Below are positions 59,763-64,000 of a stretch of DNA of 64,000 bases, in pieces. The first letter of the stretch is position 1. Every line of letters starts with the position of its first letter. This DNA is from Clostridiaceae bacterium. GTDB taxonomy: Bacteria; Bacillota; Clostridia; Lachnospirales; Lachnospiraceae. Below the pieces are notes generated by a model that ran no database searches, was not told the DNA's origin, and saw nothing but the letters and a program-made list of their open reading frames with translations. Location of the stretch: contig QXXC01000002.1 in assembly GCA_009911305.1 (NCBI GenBank), forward strand, positions 124,001 through 188,000, given 5' to 3'. A program made the translations under genes and the position numbers.

Positions 59763-61373
59763 CTACAAGGCCTCCACCTTGCAGGCATGTTTTTTTGTCT
59801 TTTTGTTATAGCTGATCCCGACTGCCAGAATGTTTCCTGTATATTTCGGCTCTTCCCCCAGCTTTCCTCTAAACCGCAGAACATAATTCTTATCCTTAAT
59901 CTGCTGAATGGCTCTTTTGGGCGTACTTCCTGCCTTCAATTCCAAAATCATAGCATCCGCACTTTTTACCTCCGGATAAAAGATGAAATCCACATACCCT
60001 CTGCCCGCCTTATCCTCCCGTTCCACGCGATATCTGTCCCGGGCTGCAAGATAAACAAGATTAATTACGGCCGCCAATTCAATTTCGCTGTTGTAAGAAA
60101 AGATTGGCGACTCTGTATTGTGAGCAAGCTCAAGGATTTCAGCCATGGTATCTGTATCTCCCGCCAGCGTAGCCGCCAGCATCCGCTCCGATTCCCTGGC
60201 CAGAGTGTAAACATATCCCAGACTGTCATTATTCAGAAGGAGTTCATCAAACTGATCCATCAGTTCTTTATTGGGAATCGAGACCATCTTATTCTCATAG
60301 GTTAAAAGTCCGTAGACCACCATAGCCGAATAAATCTGATTTTTTGTTTTTAGCTCCGTTCCTGTAACGGCATATCCCTGAAGGGCAATCGGGATCGGTT
60401 CTCCTGACACCATCAGGACTATATCATCTCTTACATCCCGGATATTATTACGAATATAGTAGAAGATCTCATCATAAGGTCCTGAACTGGTCCAGTAATT
60501 AGACAGTTGATTGTCCGTCAGGGCGCATACAACCGAACGGGGGTTATAAATGCGCTTCCTTTTTGCCGTACAATAGCCGTCATACCAGATCCGCAGCTCT
60601 TCTCTGGTGATTGCAGGCTCATCCGTCCCTTTTTGATATATTTCAAACAGTTTGTCAACCTCGGAATCCAGGAATCCAAAATGTTCACTGAATTTCTTTT
60701 TTGTCGCCATATCATATTCCAAAAACATATTCAGTTCTGAGCCTCCGGAATATTTAGCAATCGGGAGAACTCCGGTCATATAAGCCAGCTGCACATAGAC
60801 CTTTCCTTTTAATAATGACTTCAAAAAGAGCAGGTATGCCTCTTTATCCTCCTGAGTGATAAATGACATATGAAACATTGCATCCCACTCATCCATTACA
60901 AAAATAAATTTATCACCTTTTTCCTGAAAAATATCTGTCATAATATCCCAGGATGCCCTCCCGGTGTCAATTTGCAGATCTTCATACGCTCTGGCAAGGT
61001 CACTGTTTATACCATCCTGTATCCGGGCAATATACTGTCTGTAATTGGTACAATCCCTTGGCACTTCGCTGAAATCGATGTAGACGACATTATGTCTGTT
61101 CAGATGGGCCGTATAATATTCATTCCCGGCAATAGCCAGCCGTTCAAATACGGTTCCGGCATCGGCGGACTTTCCAAAGAATGCGGCAACCATACATGCC
61201 ATAATACTCTTCCCAAACCGCCGCGGTCTTGTGATGCATAAATATTTCTGCCCGTCCGCTTCCCATGTGCTTAAAATATCCTCAAGGAGCAGTGATTTGT
61301 CCACAAAAAATCGTGTTCCGGCAATTTCCCTGTATATTTCAAACGGCATTCTGCTGTTTAAATATCTTCCCAT
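59763..61373 (-). CDS. AAA-ATPase-like protein with C-terminal PD-(D/E)XK nuclease domain (DUF1703 type)
   Basis: The 536-aa protein starts RMPFEIYREIAGTRFFVDKS and has a P-loop variant CITRPRRFGKSIMACMVAAF, typical of the AAA-ATPase_like family (PF09820). FVMDEWDAMFHMSF is the Walker B region. The last 100 residues carry YVDFIFYPEVKSADAMILEL followed by KAG, a PD-(D/E)XK-type active site (PF08011). These proteins occur in many copies in gut clostridia and Bacteroidetes; their role is unknown, perhaps mobile or defence-related. It is monocistronic and more AT-rich than asnS. Confidence 0.87.
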   Translation of the reverse strand: MGRYLNSRMPFEIYREIAGTRFFVDKSLLLEDILSTWEADGQKYLCITRPRRFGKSIMACMVAAFFGKSADAGTVFERLAIAGNEYYTAHLNRHNVVYIDFSEVPRDCTNYRQYIARIQDGINSDLARAYEDLQIDTGRASWDIMTDIFQEKGDKFIFVMDEWDAMFHMSFITQEDKEAYLLFLKSLLKGKVYVQLAYMTGVLPIAKYSGGSELNMFLEYDMATKKKFSEHFGFLDSEVDKLFEIYQKGTDEPAITREELRIWYDGYCTAKRKRIYNPRSVVCALTDNQLSNYWTSSGPYDEIFYYIRNNIRDVRDDIVLMVSGEPIPIALQGYAVTGTELKTKNQIYSAMVVYGLLTYENKMVSIPNKELMDQFDELLLNNDSLGYVYTLARESERMLAATLAGDTDTMAEILELAHNTESPIFSYNSEIELAAVINLVYLAARDRYRVEREDKAGRGYVDFIFYPEVKSADAMILELKAGSTPKRAIQQIKDKNYVLRFRGKLGEEPKYTGNILAVGISYNKKTKKHACKVEAL

Positions 61374-61957
61374 ATCCGCACTCCTCTCTCAGAGCTTCAG
61401 GCATTCCCTGTTAATATAATTTTATCTTATCATAAAAAGACATCCAATACAATTTTTCTTTATCGACGCCAAAATGCATTTACTGTGGTCTGGCATTTCC
61501 TTCCATATTAAAATGCGATCAGAATATCTCCGGCTCATATTAAACAGCCTTTTCACGGTTTTTCCATCCGCTCCATGTCCCATACGGGTAGGAACAAACC
61601 CTGAAATGAACATTTGTATAAAAAAATAGTTTTATCAATATGAAACTAAAAACATGTTAATGAAATTCAAACCAGTATACAGTTGAAAATATCTACATAT
61701 AGGTACAAAATTCCCATAAAATACCCGCATATAGTGTCTTGAAGCTATCCTTACGGTTATATTTGTTCACTACGATGAACATATCCCATCTGAATAGTAG
61801 GGATTTAGTGAATAATACACAAGCCTCCAAAGGAAATGTCAGAAAATGTACATTTTTCGGTCAAATTCTGTTAAATAATTGTTCACTATTTCGTAAAGAT
61901 ATGATATAATAGAGGATACAATTAAGCTATACATTACTAACATCAAGGGGTGATATC
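61374..61957. other. AT-rich 584-bp intergenic region upstream of glgC
   Basis: No gene is supported; a 63-codon minus frame at 61422-61613 lacks a ribosome site and conserved look. The region holds the glgC promoter, an inverted repeat TGTTCA-N6-TGAACA at 61764-61781, and three copies of the 7-mer TTCACTA (two plus, one minus) that may be regulatory. Confidence 0.55.
61882..61910 (+). promoter_or_regulatory. Promoter of glgC-glgD
   Basis: TTCACT and TATAAT are 17 bp apart, with TGA just before the -10. The -35 overlaps a TTGTTCACTA repeat that also occurs at 61763-61772. Confidence 0.6.
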
Positions 61958-63232
61958 GTGATTAAAAAAGAAATGATTGCTATGCTGTTAGCAGGCGGAC
62001 AAGGCAGCCGCCTGGGAGTCCTGACCCAGAAGGTTGCAAAGCCGGCAGTTTCTTTCGGAGGGAAGTATCGTATCATTGATTTTCCGCTGAGCAACTGCAT
62101 TAACTCAGGAGTTGACACCGTCGGAGTTTTAACACAATACCAGCCGCTGCGCTTGAATGCGCATATCGGTATCGGTATCCCGTGGGATCTGGATCGCAAT
62201 GTCGGAGGCGTGACGGTGCTTCCGCCCTATGAGAAGAGCAAGGGAAGCGACTGGTACACAGGTACGGCGAATGCCATTTATCAGAATCTTGAATATATGG
62301 AGAACTACAATCCGGAATATGTCCTGATTCTTTCCGGAGATCATATTTACAAGATGGACTATGAGGTGATGCTGGAGTATCACAAGGCAAACAATGCGGA
62401 TGTGACGATCGCAGCCATGCAGGTTCCGATTGAGGAGGCCAGCCGTTTCGGCATCGTAATTACGGATGACAACAACCGCATCACGGAGTTTGAGGAGAAG
62501 CCGGAGCACCCGCGCAGCAACCTTGCCTCCATGGGTATCTACATCTTTAGCTGGCCGGTCCTGCGCGACGCGCTGATTAAGCTGTCCGATGAGCCGGGCT
62601 GTGATTTTGGAAAACATATCATTCCGTTCTGCCATGCGGCCGGCAAGCGGATATTTGCCTATGAGTACAATGGCTACTGGAAGGACGTAGGGACGCTGGG
62701 CTCTTATTGGGAGGCCAATATGGAGCTGATTGACATTATTCCGGAATTCAATTTATATGAGGAATACTGGAAGATTTACACAAAGAGCGATATTATCCCC
62801 CCGCAGTTTACTTCGGAGAAATCAAAGGTGGAGCGCAGCATCATCGGAGAGGGCACGGAGATCTACGGCGAGGTGAGCAACTCCGTGATCGGCGCGGGCG
62901 TGACGATCGGAGAGGGCGCGGTCGTGAAGGATTCCATTATCATGAAGGGCAGCGTGATCGGCGCGGGAACCTTTATGGATAAGGCGATTGTGGCTGAGGA
63001 TGTCGTGATCGGGGAGAACGCCCGGATCGGCGTCGGGGAATACGCTCCGAGCAAATACGATCCCAAGGTGTACCAGTTCGATCTGGTGACGATCGGCGAG
63101 CGCTCCACTGTCCCGGGCGGAGTGACGATCGGCAAGAACACGGCGATTTCAGGCGAGACGACGGCAGAGGATTACCATGGCGGAATACTTGAAAGCGGAG
63201 ACTATATCATAAAGGCAGGGGGAGTACAATGA
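61958..63232 (+). CDS. glgC: Glucose-1-phosphate adenylyltransferase
   Basis: GlgC makes ADP-glucose for glycogen. The 424-aa protein has the nucleotide-binding [91 protein letters not shown] and [17 protein letters not shown]-terminal left-handed beta-helix (hexapeptide repeats, [19 protein letters not shown]) follows. It overlaps glgD by 4 bp. The frame starts with GTG at 61958; ATG at 61973 is the alternative. GGGGTGATATC is the ribosome site. Confidence 0.95.
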   Translation: MIKKEMIAMLLAGGQGSRLGVLTQKVAKPAVSFGGKYRIIDFPLSNCINSGVDTVGVLTQYQPLRLNAHIGIGIPWDLDRNVGGVTVLPPYEKSKGSDWYTGTANAIYQNLEYMENYNPEYVLILSGDHIYKMDYEVMLEYHKANNADVTIAAMQVPIEEASRFGIVITDDNNRITEFEEKPEHPRSNLASMGIYIFSWPVLRDALIKLSDEPGCDFGKHIIPFCHAAGKRIFAYEYNGYWKDVGTLGSYWEANMELIDIIPEFNLYEEYWKIYTKSDIIPPQFTSEKSKVERSIIGEGTEIYGEVSNSVIGAGVTIGEGAVVKDSIIMKGSVIGAGTFMDKAIVAEDVVIGENARIGVGEYAPSKYDPKVYQFDLVTIGERSTVPGGVTIGKNTAISGETTAEDYHGGILESGDYIIKAGGVQ

Positions 63233-64000
63233 GAGCAATCGGTATTGTTTTAGCTGGCGGCAACAGCAAGAGAATGAGAGAATTATCCAACAAGAGAGCG
63301 ATCGCTGCTATGCCTATCGCAGGCAGCTACCGCAGTGTCGATTTTGCCCTGAGCAATATGAGCAACTCCCACATCCAGAGCGTTGCGGTGCTGACGCAGT
63401 ATAATTCCCGCTCGCTGAACGAGCATTTAAGCTCTTCCAAATGGTGGGATTTCGGGCGCAAGCAGGGCGGCATGTTCGTATTTACGCCGACCATTACAGC
63501 AGACAGCAGCGACTGGTACAGAGGCACAGCGGACGCGCTCTACCAGAACCTGGATTATTTAAAGAAAAGCCATGAGCCCTACGTGGTTCTGGCAGCCGGG
63601 GACGGCATCTACAAGTTAGATTACAATAAGGTTCTGGAATACCACGTGGAGAAAAAGGCGGACATTACGGTGGTCTGCAAGGATATGGCCCCGGAGGAGG
63701 ATGTGACGCGCTTCGGCCTGGTGAAGACAAACGATTCAGGACGGATCATTGATTTTGACGAGAAGCCCATGATTGCAACGTCAAACACGATTTCCTGCGG
63801 AATTTATGTTATCCGCCGCCGCCAGCTCATTGAGCTGATTGAGCGCTGCGCCGCTGAGGATCGCTACGATTTCGTTACGGATATCCTGGTGCGCTATAAG
63901 AATTTAAAGAGAATCTACGCATACAAGCTCAGTACGTACTGGAACAACATTGCCTCTGTGGACGCTTACTATAAGACGAACATGGATTTCTTAAAGCCGG
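63229..64000 (+). CDS. glgD: GlgD, glucose-1-phosphate adenylyltransferase regulatory subunit (3' end outside window)
   Basis: The ATG overlaps the glgC stop (ATGA) after GGGGGAGTAC. The visible 257 residues start [20 protein letters not shown], have [59 protein letters not shown] and IDFDEKPM. They lack the full catalytic set of GlgC (for example LSGDH becomes LAAGDG), as in GlgD, which forms a heterotetramer with GlgC and raises its activity in Firmicutes. The gene is cut by the right edge. Confidence 0.93.
   Translation, partial: MRAIGIVLAGGNSKRMRELSNKRAIAAMPIAGSYRSVDFALSNMSNSHIQSVAVLTQYNSRSLNEHLSSSKWWDFGRKQGGMFVFTPTITADSSDWYRGTADALYQNLDYLKKSHEPYVVLAAGDGIYKLDYNKVLEYHVEKKADITVVCKDMAPEEDVTRFGLVKTNDSGRIIDFDEKPMIATSNTISCGIYVIRRRQLIELIERCAAEDRYDFVTDILVRYKNLKRIYAYKLSTYWNNIASVDAYYKTNMDFLKP

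Noticed and set aside
61422-61613. 63-codon minus-strand frame before glgC
   Set aside because: No ribosome site, no recognisable domain, in a regulatory AT-rich region.

Overview
The window looks like chromosomal DNA of an anaerobic, spore-forming Firmicute, most likely Lachnospiraceae (Clostridium cluster XIVa). The reasons are FabK as the enoyl-ACP reductase, SpmA, a glgC/glgD pair, sigma-54, a clostridial his operon ending in a hisIE fusion, AGCS amino-acid symporters and strong GGAGG ribosome sites. The backbone is GC-rich by clostridial standards (roughly half G+C by eye). Two blocks, about 23.5-27.3 kb and 32.0-36.2 kb, are clearly more AT-rich and look imported.

Layout. 0-5.2 kb: 3' part of a histidine operon (hisG-C-B-H-A-F-IE). 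5.2-13.3 kb: a nucleotidyltransferase remnant, an aldo/keto reductase with ferredoxin tail, an AGCS symporter with a divergent LysR regulator, and a response regulator/histidine kinase/AlgX-like operon. 13.6-23.5 kb: a lipoprotein, then type II fatty-acid synthesis (fabH, acpP, fabK, fabD, fabG, fabF, fabZ, a fused accD-accA) and a FabK-like flavoprotein. accB and accC are not in the cluster. 23.5-37.6 kb: an accessory region whose defence- or toxin-like modules alternate with core genes (rpoN, an ABC-class ATPase gene, spmA). 37.8-45 kb: exonuclease, DacA-type carboxypeptidase, DUF1461 membrane protein, HAD phosphatase, DUF4145/SH3 protein, trmB, trxA and tRNA-Lys(CUU). 45.2-51.2 kb: ProC-like reductase, a three-domain phosphatase/nucleotidyltransferase/HD protein behind a long structured leader, a second AGCS symporter and murC. 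51.2-55 kb: a cluster of DnaA boxes, then dnaD- and dnaI-like genes and a long Prs. 55.2-61.4 kb: asnS with SbcCD-like yhaO/yhaN, and an AAA/PD-(D/E)XK protein. 61.4-64 kb: glgC and the start of glgD.

The strongest candidates for something undescribed are in the 23.9-37.6 kb region. They are: (1) a DUF262 protein, a DUF3696 ATPase and a third protein of unknown family; the DUF262 protein has an N-terminus resembling sigma region 1.1. (2) An AT-rich ATPase + stand-alone TOPRIM pair resembling RloA/RloB and PARIS. (3) A HipA-type kinase followed by a HipS-like domain fused to a HIRAN domain, i.e. a split Hip system with a DNA-binding-like module. (4) A RelA/SpoT-type synthetase with a C-terminal HEPN-like Rx4H motif. 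Outside that region, the most interesting signals are tandem DnaA boxes built into the murC terminator and upstream of dnaD, a MITE-like inverted repeat found twice, and a MerR-style 19-bp promoter for the aldo/keto reductase.

All family calls come from reading motifs by eye; no database search was run. Promoter and terminator calls are pattern matches.
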